The notes under the pieces: generated by a model
What the model was told of the DNA's origin: nothing
The model's database searches: none
Seen by the model: only the letters and a program-made list of their open reading frames with translations
Translations under genes and position numbers: made by a program
Source: Rhizobium sp. TH2
GTDB lineage: Bacteria; Pseudomonadota; Alphaproteobacteria; Rhizobiales; Rhizobiaceae
Length of the DNA stretch: 64,000 bases
Assembly: GCF_024707525.1 (NCBI RefSeq)
Contig: NZ_CP062231.1
Coordinates: 4,708,501-4,772,500 of the forward strand
Direction of reading: 5' to 3'
Shown: positions 50,897 to 59,769 of the stretch, in pieces
How positions within the stretch are numbered: the first letter of the stretch is position 1
Layout of the letters: each line of letters begins with the position of its first letter

Positions 50897-52410
50897 CCGA
50901 GAAAAAGCTTTTCGAGATCGGTCAACGCCCGCAGGAAATTGCTCTGCCGGTGTCGGGCAGCGAGCCGCTCGACCGCCGCCGCCTGCCGTTCACGCGGCGC
51001 CACCTGCTGAAATGGCGCTCGCGGCTGAACCCCAAGACGCTGAAGCAGGAGCGCCTGCTGGCGGACAAGAAGCCGTTGTGGTGGACCATCGCGCTGGCGC
51101 TGCTCGCCCTGTCCGCGCCGTTCCTGTCGAATTCGGCGCTGACCATCGTCTCGATCTTCTGCATCTTCTCCGCGATCAATGTCCTGTGGACCCTGATCAT
51201 CGGCACCGCCGGCATCTTCAGCCTGGCGACGCTCGCCGTGGTCGGCATCGGCGGCTATTGCGGCGCCGCGCTCAACGTCTATCTCGGCCTGCCCTGGCCC
51301 CTCATGTTCCTCGCTGGCGGGATTGCCGGCTTTGTCGCCGGCGGCCTGCTCGCCCTGCCGTCGACGCGGCTCGATGGACTCTATTATGCTCTGCTGACCA
51401 TGGGTGTCGCCGAGATCTGCCGCGTCTTCGTCCAGCAGCTCAAGCCGCTGACGCCGTATAATGGGTCGATCAACAGTGTCCAGGGCTTCATCCCGAAAGA
51501 CTGGATGCTGCAGCGTCCGGGATTGCTGATCGGTTTCGCCGGTGCCTTCGTGCTGCTGCTGCTGGCGCTCCTGACCTTCCGGATCGTCAATTCCGAACGG
51601 CTCGGCATGCTGCTGCAGACCGCCCGCGAGGACGAGGACTTTGCCCAGGCTTCCGGCATCGATTACCGCAAGGCGCGCATGCAGGTGTTCTGCATCTCCT
51701 CGGCCGGGCTCGGCGTCATCGGCGCCTTCTACGCCCAGTTTTACGGCTCGATCTCGCCGGCAATCTTCTCGCTCGACCAGTTGATGCTGCTGTTCGCCAT
51801 GATCGTCATCGGCGGGCTCGGCCGGGCGGAAGGCGCGGTGATCGGTACTGCCATCGTCGTCCTGATCGACAAGGGTCTCCTTGAGATCGGACCGCTCCGC
51901 ATTCTCCTCGTCGCCGCCATCATGCTGCTGGTCACGCTCTGGACCGACAACGGCATTGCCGGCGCCCGTGAACAGTTCCGCCGCTGGCGCCGCCGCAAAC
52001 AATCAGAGGCGCGTGCGCGCCGTACCGAAAAGGGGGGCGACGTCATGCCCGAAGAAGCCATCGAAATCCACGACAAGCAGGCGATCTATTATCGCCGCTT
52101 CGACAAGCGGCTGCGCGATCATCTCAAGACCCTGATCACATCCGAACTGATCGAGGAACATCGCCTTAATCCGCTTGGCCAGCATTCCGACGGGCTTTCG
52201 CGCGTGCTGAATTATTTCCGGCGCGGCGACGTCGCCGACAAATATGCCATAATCCGCCAGTCCGGCCAGTTCCACGCCTACAAGATCGTCGCGTTCTCGG
52301 GCGTTCGCGGCGCACCGCCGCGCCTCGTCGATGACAAGACCTATGACGGCATCAACGAGGCCTATCACGCCGTGTTCCTTCTGCGCCTGAACGACTTGAT
52401 GGAAAGCTGA
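50893..52410 (+). CDS. LivM permease fused in frame to N,N-dimethylformamidase small subunit-like domain
   Basis: 505 aa in one frame. Residues about 65-365 are a LivM permease (hydrophobic segments; FSLATLAVVGIGGYCGAAL, MIVIGGLGRAEGAVIG). A basic linker (REQFRRWRRRKQSEARARR) leads to residues 385-505, which resemble my recollection of DmfA1, the small subunit of N,N-dimethylformamidase: IEEH..NP, RVLNYFRR, AYKI and AYHAVFLLRL are in the same order. LivM proteins normally end near residue 350-370. An internal ATG (52045, codon 385) with a G-rich ribosome-binding site could also yield a free 121-aa subunit. The large subunit gene starts 4 bp later. The fusion is visible; its identity rests on remembered similarity. 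Confidence 0.8.
   Translation: MTEKKLFEIGQRPQEIALPVSGSEPLDRRRLPFTRRHLLKWRSRLNPKTLKQERLLADKKPLWWTIALALLALSAPFLSNSALTIVSIFCIFSAINVLWTLIIGTAGIFSLATLAVVGIGGYCGAALNVYLGLPWPLMFLAGGIAGFVAGGLLALPSTRLDGLYYALLTMGVAEICRVFVQQLKPLTPYNGSINSVQGFIPKDWMLQRPGLLIGFAGAFVLLLLALLTFRIVNSERLGMLLQTAREDEDFAQASGIDYRKARMQVFCISSAGLGVIGAFYAQFYGSISPAIFSLDQLMLLFAMIVIGGLGRAEGAVIGTAIVVLIDKGLLEIGPLRILLVAAIMLLVTLWTDNGIAGAREQFRRWRRRKQSEARARRTEKGGDVMPEEAIEIHDKQAIYYRRFDKRLRDHLKTLITSELIEEHRLNPLGQHSDGLSRVLNYFRRGDVADKYAIIRQSGQFHAYKIVAFSGVRGAPPRLVDDKTYDGINEAYHAVFLLRLNDLMES
52031..52047 (+). promoter_or_regulatory. Internal ribosome-binding site and start codon inside the LivM fusion
   Basis: AGGGGGG (52031-52037) precedes an in-frame ATG at 52045 by seven bases. 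This would allow independent translation of the 121-aa small-subunit domain from the same mRNA. It is also a homopolymer run where a sequencing indel could hide a stop or frameshift. Confidence 0.55.
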
Positions 52411-52414
52411 TCCC

Positions 52415-54724
52415 ATGACCAATACCCGCATTTTCGGCTATGCCGATCCTCTCTGTGCCCGCGCGGGCGGGACGGTCGATTTCATGATCTCGGTCGAGGG
52501 ACAGGACCACGTGACCGCGAGCCTGGTCCGGGTCATCCATGGTGACGAGAACCCGGAAGGGCCGGGCTATGTCGAGCTCCCGACAGACCTCAAGCTTCCC
52601 GCATCGATCCCGGCCGAACGCCAGTTCACGCAGCTCGGCAGCTTCGCCAACGCCGACGATCCGAAGGGGCGGCTGGACAAGCTCTCGTCCTTCACGCTTT
52701 TCGCCCATTTCCAGCCCACCGCGCCAAAGGCGGAACGCCAGCAGATCATGGGACGCTGGGCCATCGACCGTACCATGGGCTTCGGCCTCGGCATCGATCC
52801 GGATGGACATGTCGCGCTCTGGGTCGGCAACGGTACTGACGTCGACGAGATCCGGACCGAGATCACGCTGGTGCCGCGATGCTGGTATTTCATCGCCGCG
52901 TCCTTCGATGGCGCGACGAAGAAGGCCGAACTGCATCTGATCAATTGCGTCAACGCCTGGAACAGCCGGATATCGACCGTCGTCCCCTTCGAGGCCGACA
53001 GCTGGGTGCGTGAAAGCCTGCGGGTGGCACCGGCGGCAACGGGCGGGGAAGCGAGCTTCAGGCTGGCTTCGGCCACCGCCTGGAACCCGACCCGCGGCCA
53101 TCATGCGAGCCTGCTCTATAACGGCAAGATCGACCGGTCAGGCGTCTATGAGCGCCCGCTGTCCCGGACGGAGATCGAAGCGCTGGCAGGCGGCGCTGAA
53201 CCATCGCCGGAAGGCCTCACAGCCTATTGGGATCCGACCGCGAACCTCGCGCGAGAAGGCGTCGGCGACACGATCGCCGACACCGGCCCGCATGGGCTCC
53301 ACATGCAGGGTGTCAACCGTCCCGTTCGCTGTATGACCGGCTTCAACTGGCGGGGCGAAGAGAGTTATCGCCTTGCGCCGGAGACGTTTGGCGGCGTGCA
53401 CTATCATGACGACGCGCTGACCGATTGCCGCTGGCAGAAGACTTTCTCGCTCGACCTGCCCGACGATCTCAAGTCCGGTGTCTATTGCCTGAAGATCGCG
53501 GCCGGCAATGGCACCGATTCCGTCCCATTCATCGTCCGTCCCAAGACGCCGAAGGCCAAGTTGGCCCTGCTGCTGCCGACCTTCACCTACCTCGCCTACG
53601 GCAACGAGCATCTGTCCTACGAGGCTCCGATCGCCCAGGCGATCACGGCGCACACACCCGTCCTGAACGAGGAGGATCTCGAATACAAGAAGCTCGAGGA
53701 ATTCGGCCTCTCCACCTATGACCACCATTCCGACGGAGCGGGATGCTGCTATTCGTCCTGGAAGCGCCCGATCATCACGCTGAGGCCACGCTATCGCCTG
53801 CCGGCGATGAATTTCCCGTGGTCGCTGCCAGCGGACCTGTCGCTGATCTGGTGGCTGGAGCATGCGGGTATCGACTATGACCTGATCACCGACCATGACC
53901 TTCACGCCGAAGGGCTCGACTGCCTCAAACCCTATCGGACAGTGATGAACGGCACCCATCCCGAATACTATTCCGAGGAGATGATGGATGCGACAGAGGC
54001 CTATCTGAGAGAGGGCGGTCGGGTCATGTATCTCGGTGGCAACGGCTATTATTGGGTCACGGGCACGCGCAAGGACGAACCGCATTGTATCGAGGTCCGC
54101 AAGCTCGATGCCGGTTCCCGCGCCTGGCAGGCGGAACCCGGTGAGGGATACCTCGCCTGTACTGGCCAGCGTTCGGGCCTCTGGCGGTCGCGTGGGCGGG
54201 CGCCGCAGAAGGTCGTAGGCCTGGGCTTCACCGCCGAGGGCATGGATGCGAGCCAGCCGTTCGAACGGATGCCCGACAGTTTTCACAAGCGTGCCTCCTG
54301 GATTTTCGAAGGCATCGGCGACGATGAATTGATCGGCGATTTCGGCCTTGCCGGCGGCGGCGCGGGCGGCATCGAGATCGACCGCTACGAGCTCGGCCTC
54401 GGAACACCGCCGCATACGCTGCTTGTTGGATCGACCTCCGGCCATTCCGACAACTACCCGCTCGTGTCCGAAGAAGTCACCTATGCTTTTCCCGGACGGG
54501 GCGGCACCCAGGACGCCCAGGTGCGTGGCGACATGATCCTGTTCACAACACCAGAACACGGCGCCTGCTTCAGTGTCGGCTCGATCGCCTGGAGCCAGGC
54601 CCTGCCCTGCCACGGCGGTGAAAACAATGTGGCCAAGATAATGCTAAATGTGTTAAATGCTTTTCTGAGAGAAGGAGCGCTGCCCGGCAGCCAATATACC
54701 GGAGACGAAAAGCTCTGGCGCTGA
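52415..54724 (+). CDS. N,N-dimethylformamidase large subunit-like iron amidohydrolase
   Basis: 769 aa, close to the 762 aa I recall for DmfA2. An N-terminal LamG/concanavalin-like domain (about 85-255) is followed by the catalytic domain. In the Paracoccus enzyme a mononuclear Fe(III) is held by two Tyr and one Glu (Tyr399, Tyr440, Glu521). Equivalents here are Tyr395 (TYLAYGNEH), Tyr435 (STYDHHSDG) and Glu517 (GTHPEYYS), a constant shift of 4-5. The enzyme class hydrolyses N-substituted formamides to formate and amine. It starts 4 bp after the fused permease/small-subunit gene, which fits subunit co-expression. The natural substrate may be another N-substituted amide. Confidence 0.85.
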   Translation: MTNTRIFGYADPLCARAGGTVDFMISVEGQDHVTASLVRVIHGDENPEGPGYVELPTDLKLPASIPAERQFTQLGSFANADDPKGRLDKLSSFTLFAHFQPTAPKAERQQIMGRWAIDRTMGFGLGIDPDGHVALWVGNGTDVDEIRTEITLVPRCWYFIAASFDGATKKAELHLINCVNAWNSRISTVVPFEADSWVRESLRVAPAATGGEASFRLASATAWNPTRGHHASLLYNGKIDRSGVYERPLSRTEIEALAGGAEPSPEGLTAYWDPTANLAREGVGDTIADTGPHGLHMQGVNRPVRCMTGFNWRGEESYRLAPETFGGVHYHDDALTDCRWQKTFSLDLPDDLKSGVYCLKIAAGNGTDSVPFIVRPKTPKAKLALLLPTFTYLAYGNEHLSYEAPIAQAITAHTPVLNEEDLEYKKLEEFGLSTYDHHSDGAGCCYSSWKRPIITLRPRYRLPAMNFPWSLPADLSLIWWLEHAGIDYDLITDHDLHAEGLDCLKPYRTVMNGTHPEYYSEEMMDATEAYLREGGRVMYLGGNGYYWVTGTRKDEPHCIEVRKLDAGSRAWQAEPGEGYLACTGQRSGLWRSRGRAPQKVVGLGFTAEGMDASQPFERMPDSFHKRASWIFEGIGDDELIGDFGLAGGGAGGIEIDRYELGLGTPPHTLLVGSTSGHSDNYPLVSEEVTYAFPGRGGTQDAQVRGDMILFTTPEHGACFSVGSIAWSQALPCHGGENNVAKIMLNVLNAFLREGALPGSQYTGDEKLWR

Positions 54725-54828
54725 GGTTTCAGCCGATGAACCGGGCCTGCTTTCCGGATGCGGAAGGAGTTTCGAGCCGACCCGACAGGGCGTCTTGCCG
54801 AGGGTCTGGCCTGCGGTCTGGGGGGCCT

Positions 54829-55806
54829 ATGGGACTGGGAATAGCCAGCTTTTCGCGTTTCATCACCGAGATGAACCATGAGGCGTCTCATATGCGGGCC
54901 GAAGAGCTCGCACGATGGGCCGTTACTGAACTCTCCGTCGCACTGGGTTTCGACGCTGCCTGGTATGGCTGGGCGAGACTTCATCCGGCAGGCGTCGATG
55001 TTTTCGCCAATGCAACACACCAGCTACCGGACGATTTCTTTACGACATGGCAGCGCATGGCCGACCAGGATCTGCTGGCCCGATCCAAGATCGAACACCC
55101 CCGGCACGCAGCGATCTATAGTCGCAAGCAGCGTCAGCAGACCGACGGAATGGCGGATCTCTCTGATCGTTATGGATTGACCCGCATGACGACCGCGATG
55201 GAGAATCCAAGCGGTGGGTTGCCCAACTTTTATCTCTCGTCCTACCGGGTGGGTAATCGCGCGAAGAGCTGGAGCCCCGAGGAATGCGAGTTCCTGCAAT
55301 GTGCCGTTAGCCATCTTACTGCCGCCATGAAACTTTCGACGGCGGAACCCGGTCGCGCCGCCGTGCCTGGTTCGGTGACGATCCTCGCTTCGAGGGATGG
55401 CATAGGCTTTCTCTGTCTCGACGCACTCCGGGAGCAGTTCGGCGATGTATGGCCGCGCTGGACCGGCGACAACCTTCCGGAACAACTGGCCTCCCTGATC
55501 GGCCATCCCGGCACCCATGTCCTGACGGATCGCAACCTGGTCGTATCGGTCGAAACGACGCCCGGCTTTGAGGACATGGACCTTCGCCGGCTGACGTTGC
55601 GCCGCCTCAACCGCTTCGATCTCCTGACCCGGAGAGAGCGCGAGGTCGCGCGCGAGCTGGCAGGCGGAAAGAGTGCCAAGGAAGTCGCCCGTCATCTCGG
55701 CCTTGCGCCTGCAACGGTGCGCAACCAGACGCAGTCGATCTACCAGAAGCTCGAAGTCGATAATCGCGCGGCGCTGGTAGCAGCCGTGCCGGCCGGCACA
55801 GGCTGA
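54829..55806 (+). CDS. LuxR-type transcriptional regulator
   Basis: 325 aa. C-terminal LuxR helix-turn-helix (LTRREREVARELAGGKSAKEV, GLAPATVRNQTQSIYQKL). The N-terminal 240 residues are a sensing region without a clear autoinducer-binding signature, and no luxI-like gene is present. Start at ATG 54829 (GGGGGG upstream) rather than 54736, because the extra 31 codons look non-coding. It follows the formamidase gene by 104 bp, so it probably regulates that operon. Confidence 0.78.
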   Translation: MGLGIASFSRFITEMNHEASHMRAEELARWAVTELSVALGFDAAWYGWARLHPAGVDVFANATHQLPDDFFTTWQRMADQDLLARSKIEHPRHAAIYSRKQRQQTDGMADLSDRYGLTRMTTAMENPSGGLPNFYLSSYRVGNRAKSWSPEECEFLQCAVSHLTAAMKLSTAEPGRAAVPGSVTILASRDGIGFLCLDALREQFGDVWPRWTGDNLPEQLASLIGHPGTHVLTDRNLVVSVETTPGFEDMDLRRLTLRRLNRFDLLTRREREVARELAGGKSAKEVARHLGLAPATVRNQTQSIYQKLEVDNRAALVAAVPAGTG

Positions 55807-55840
55807 TCGCACCGCGCCGCCGGGACTTTCGATTCCGGTT

Positions 55841-56638
55841 TCAAGTTTCGACGATCTTGTCGAAGAAGGTCATACCGACATTGGCGATCAACGAGCCGCC
55901 ATCGACGGGCAGGACCGCGCCGTTGACGAAGGAGGCGGCAGGCGACAGAAGCCAGGCAATGGCCTCGGCTGCTTCGTCGGCGCTGCCCGCGCGGCGCTGC
56001 GGAACATCTTCGCTGACCTTGGCATAGGCACCCTCAAGGTCTTCGGCGATATTCATCGTGGCCATTTCCTCATCGCCCATTTCGGTGCGGATCCAGCCGG
56101 GTGCCACGATATTGGCGCGCAGGCCGTGGCGAGCATGTTCATAGGCGATAGCCTGCGTCATCAAGGTGAGCCCGGCCTTCGAAGCGGAGTAGGCGGCGAG
56201 GCCGGGACCGGTCTGGACCGCGCCGACGGAGCTGACCGAGACGATGGCGCCCTTGCGCTCGAGCAGGTGGGGCAACGCCGTCTGCGCCAGCACGAACGGA
56301 CCGGTCAGGTTGATCGCCAATTGCTGGTTCCAGTCATAAATCGAGGTCTGGGCAAAGGGCTTGGTAATGACGATGCCTGCATTCAGCACCAGCCCGTCCA
56401 GTCTGCCGAAACGCGCGACCACATCGCCGACGAGCTTGGCGGCTGCAACGGGGTCGCCGACATCGGCGACAAACGGATAGATGCCGTCGGCGCGCCTCGC
56501 GACCGCATCCAGCGCGGCACCGCGTCGGCCGCAGATTGCGACCTCATGATCGCCTGCAAGCCGCAAAGCAGTCGCAAGGCCAATGCCGCTGCCCCCGCCA
56601 GTGACCAGAACAACCGGTTTTCCTTTGTCGGGAATCAC
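55841..56638 (-). CDS. Short-chain dehydrogenase/reductase
   Basis: 265 aa Rossmann oxidoreductase: VTGGGSGIGLA, LNAGIVI, Ser in VSSVGAV and YSASK catalytic Tyr/Lys. I chose GTG 56638, five bases after GGAGG, over the in-frame GTG four codons upstream that has no such site. Convergent with the LuxR gene (35 bp apart). Paralogue of the SDR at 31525-32313. Substrate unknown. Confidence 0.8.
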   Translation of the reverse strand: MIPDKGKPVVLVTGGGSGIGLATALRLAGDHEVAICGRRGAALDAVARRADGIYPFVADVGDPVAAAKLVGDVVARFGRLDGLVLNAGIVITKPFAQTSIYDWNQQLAINLTGPFVLAQTALPHLLERKGAIVSVSSVGAVQTGPGLAAYSASKAGLTLMTQAIAYEHARHGLRANIVAPGWIRTEMGDEEMATMNIAEDLEGAYAKVSEDVPQRRAGSADEAAEAIAWLLSPAASFVNGAVLPVDGGSLIANVGMTFFDKIVET

Positions 56639-56710
56639 GAAGGCCTCCACTTAAATTACCAGAAAATACATATAGTTGAGTGATGATGACGATGACTGGT
56701 GGATGAAAAT

Positions 56711-56743
56711 GCTGGGTGACATCCATTCCAGATGTCACCCAGC
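56711..56743 (-). terminator. Perfect 13-bp stem hairpin after the APC permease gene
   Basis: GCTGGGTGACATC (56711-56723) and GATGTCACCCAGC (56731-56743) form a perfect 13-bp stem with a 7-nt loop, 59 bp beyond the APC permease stop. On the minus strand it is followed by ATTTTC, a weak T-tract. It is a likely rho-independent terminator and may also separate the SDR gene from read-through. Confidence 0.7.
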
Positions 56744-56801
56744 AATAGCTCCTCTTCAGGGGGAGAGGGATCCGTCTACACTGGCCGGCGCGGTCACCCC
56801 A

Positions 56802-58196
56802 TCATGCACGCGAACCGACGGCGGCGATCCGTGAGCGCGGTGCAACGGCAATGCCGATCATCGCCGCTACCGGAATGATCCAGGGTGCATAGTCCAAAAG
56901 CCCCAGGCTGCCCGTCAGCGTCGAATAATTCCTGACCACCAGTATCGCCGCGATGGACAGACCAGCAGTGGCAAGGAGCGCGATCACCAGGTTCGGCATC
57001 GAACCGGCTTCCTGTCGTGTGCGCCAGGTGAAGACCACGACCGAGAGCGATGTCGCTGCCTGCAGCAGGATGATGCCCAGTGCCGCCAGACCAAAGGTGC
57101 TGGAAAGCACGGTCATCAGCGGATCGGCATTGCTGATCGCAAACAGCGCCGTGAACACCACGGAGATCACCGTAACCGCGACGCTGGCAATGTGAGGGGA
57201 TTGCAGCTTCGGGTGAAGCCTCGCGAGCGCCGAGGGCAACATGCCTTCCCGGCCGAGCGCGAACAGATAGCGCGACGCGGCATTGTGCAAGGCAATGGTT
57301 GCCGCCAGCGCACTGGTCACCATCAGGAATTCGACCGCCACGGTGAACGCCGGATGCATGTAGAGGCCGAACGCCCGGAAGATCAGGGTGCCGGGATTCT
57401 CGCCCGCCGCCGCGACGACCTTGTCCTCGCCGAAGGCAATGATGATGCACCACATGGCGATCGCGTAGAAAACGGCAATGAACAGGACGGCGGCAATCAG
57501 AGCCCGGCTTACCGTGCGATGGCCATTCCGTGCCTCGTCGCTGTAGATGGCAGCGGACTCGAAACCGAGGAAGGAAACGAACGCGAACATCAGGCCGACG
57601 CCGATCGAGCCGCTGAAAATGTTGGACGGGATGAAGGACCCGAATGTCACGCTCGCGGGGCTGGATGGCCAGAAAACCGCCAAGACCAGCGCGACGAGGA
57701 TCAGGACTTCGAGCGTCAGCAGGACCGACAACAGGCGCGCACCGAGTGTGATCTCGCGATATCCAACGAGACCGACGACGACGATTACGAGCGCCCCCCA
57801 GACCTTCCAGGAGATATCCCAGCCCAAATTCTCCACGAAGAACACGTTGGCGAAGAAGCCGAACCCGGCAACACTGCCAACCACCATCATAAGGTAGACG
57901 ACAATCGCCACGAAGGCGGCGGCACCGCCGGCACGCGCACCCAGGCCGTGCCTCACATAAGCGTAGAAGGCACCCGAATGGGTGACATGCGGGCTCATCC
58001 GCACGAAGCCGATGGCAAACAGGATGAGCACGATGCCAGCGATCAGATAGGAAGCCGGCATTCCGACGCCATTGCCCAGGAGCACGCCGAGCGCGCCATT
58101 GCCGGCGACGGCGGCCAATGGCGCAGCGGCGGCCACCACAAGAAAGAAAATATCGAGCGTGCTAAGACTACGCCTTGGTGATGATGCGGTTGACAT
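56802..58196 (-). CDS. APC-superfamily amino acid/amine permease
   Basis: 464 aa, about 12 hydrophobic segments. LDIFFLVVAAAAPLAAVAGNG at the N-terminus and FLGFESAAIYSDEARNG near residue 215 mark the APC family. Start ATG 58196 (STASSPRRSLSTLDI follows); a longer in-frame extension overlaps the nitrilase gene region and was rejected. It lies 88 bp after the nitrilase gene in the same direction, suggesting uptake of that enzyme's amide or nitrile substrate or export of its product. Confidence 0.85.
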   Translation of the reverse strand: MSTASSPRRSLSTLDIFFLVVAAAAPLAAVAGNGALGVLLGNGVGMPASYLIAGIVLILFAIGFVRMSPHVTHSGAFYAYVRHGLGARAGGAAAFVAIVVYLMMVVGSVAGFGFFANVFFVENLGWDISWKVWGALVIVVVGLVGYREITLGARLLSVLLTLEVLILVALVLAVFWPSSPASVTFGSFIPSNIFSGSIGVGLMFAFVSFLGFESAAIYSDEARNGHRTVSRALIAAVLFIAVFYAIAMWCIIIAFGEDKVVAAAGENPGTLIFRAFGLYMHPAFTVAVEFLMVTSALAATIALHNAASRYLFALGREGMLPSALARLHPKLQSPHIASVAVTVISVVFTALFAISNADPLMTVLSSTFGLAALGIILLQAATSLSVVVFTWRTRQEAGSMPNLVIALLATAGLSIAAILVVRNYSTLTGSLGLLDYAPWIIPVAAMIGIAVAPRSRIAAVGSRA

Positions 58197-58284
58197 GATT
58201 TTATTGTCCCAGTTGGTTTCGCGGGTCCGCTCATAGGTCTCGCCTTTGTGTCGCGGGCCGATGTGGAGGAATGCCTGTCTTCGA

Positions 58285-59475
58285 TCAGCTGTTGTGCCAA
58301 GGTCGCCACATGACCTTGGCGTCATTCCAGTCGTCCTCCCCCTCAGGCGCGGACGGCGTGTAGCGGGCGCCCGGCACCTCGTGCGCCGGCAGAGTCCAGC
58401 TGCCACGTTCGACAAGACGCTGGATGTTCGCGCGGTAGATGTCATCCACCTTGGCGTGACGTTGGGGATCGCGCTCGAGCCAGAGATTACGGGGGTGGAT
58501 CGGTTTCTCGTACATCTTGGCAAACAGCTCCGTGCGGAGATCCTTCATCCAGTTGGAGTTGAGATTCATCGCCCGGAATTGCCGCAACGCCTCGATGTCG
58601 ATCAGGCTCGCCACCATTGTGTTGGCGCCGCTTGACGCATAGGAGGCAATGTTGCCGCGGTAATCGACGATGTGACCGTTGCCGCCGGCGATATCGATCG
58701 GATGCTTGGAGCTCGGTGAGAGATAGACCGGCCCGATATTCGGGCACAGCATATAGACGCTGTTGAAATCGGCGTGTGCCCGGTTCTGGATCATCCAGCT
58801 ACCGCCGCCGGGATAGCCGGAGCCTGTCATCGGCATGGCTTCTGACGGCCTGTAGACCACCTCTGCGCCGTTGAAGGCGAGCGCCCGGACGGCTTCCGGA
58901 TATTCTCCGTCCGAGCAGCAGATGGTACCGATATTGCCGATATCGTCGGTCCGAAGCACGGGATAGAACGCCTCGATCCCGTCACCAAAAAGCTCGACCC
59001 AGCGGTCGTAGACGTCATGCGGCGTGCAGCTGCGCTCGCGGCACCAGATGTGGTTCTTGGCGGCACGATGCACGACCTCGCCCTTGCGATCGATGACGAA
59101 GAGCGTGTTGAAGAAGCGATCCTTCATCACGTCGGGCCAACGCGCTTTGCACTGGCCGATGATATAGGTGTCGTAATGCCGCGCGAGCTTGCCGAGTGCC
59201 TCGGTTTCCTCACCCGGCAGGTCTATGAACATTTCCTTCGCGGCCGTCACATGTGGAACGTCGAAGATCTCGTCGGTAAAGCCCGTCAGCGCGCCTTCGG
59301 CAAGAGCCACGACCCGCACCGGCGCATTGATCGAGCAGATGGAGATCGAGGCGTGTATGGCTTCCTCGATCGTTTCGAGATTGTGCCGGATGTGTCGTCG
59401 TTCGGCGATGCCGGTCACAATGGTCGACAGGCCGATTGCCATATAGGGTGCGACATAGTCGGGGCGCTTGTTCAT
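58285..59475 (-). CDS. Nitrilase-superfamily carbon-nitrogen hydrolase
   Basis: 396 aa. The catalytic triad can be read as Glu60 (ALAEGALTGF), Lys140 (AAKNHIWCRE) and Cys187 (ICCSDGEYPE, aligning with the C-x-D-x2-[FY]-P-E pattern). Length exceeds typical omega-amidases because of a C-terminal extension (from about residue 300) containing HPRNLWLERD. Amidase activity is more likely than nitrilase, but the substrate is open. Start ATG 59475 with CGGAGAAACAC upstream. The 294-bp gap 59476-59769 to the divergent LuxR gene holds the promoters. Confidence 0.83.
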   Translation of the reverse strand: MNKRPDYVAPYMAIGLSTIVTGIAERRHIRHNLETIEEAIHASISICSINAPVRVVALAEGALTGFTDEIFDVPHVTAAKEMFIDLPGEETEALGKLARHYDTYIIGQCKARWPDVMKDRFFNTLFVIDRKGEVVHRAAKNHIWCRERSCTPHDVYDRWVELFGDGIEAFYPVLRTDDIGNIGTICCSDGEYPEAVRALAFNGAEVVYRPSEAMPMTGSGYPGGGSWMIQNRAHADFNSVYMLCPNIGPVYLSPSSKHPIDIAGGNGHIVDYRGNIASYASSGANTMVASLIDIEALRQFRAMNLNSNWMKDLRTELFAKMYEKPIHPRNLWLERDPQRHAKVDDIYRANIQRLVERGSWTLPAHEVPGARYTPSAPEGEDDWNDAKVMWRPWHNS

Positions 59476-59769
59476 GTGTTTCTCCGTTCGAATTCGCGGG
59501 AGATCGTCGGCACTGCACAGGCGCTGTCGCGATATGTCCTGGCTGCGTGGCGAGGCGGACATTGTCAGGTCGAACTCGCCGCCTGACTTCCCCACCCCTT
59601 TAGCTCCCGGCACAGATTAGAAAAATCGCGGCGGGAGGGATATGATACCGGGGTATTACACGCAAAAGGCACCAATCAGGTGAGACGCAGGCATCCGGGA
59701 CCGTTGACACGCCGCCTGGGGTGCTGCTTCATTACAAGTGTATGACACAATATCGTGTATCGGCATGTT

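Noticed and set aside
53138..54613. 491-codon open frame on the minus strand
   Set aside because: It is antisense to the formamidase large subunit, which carries the conserved iron ligands.
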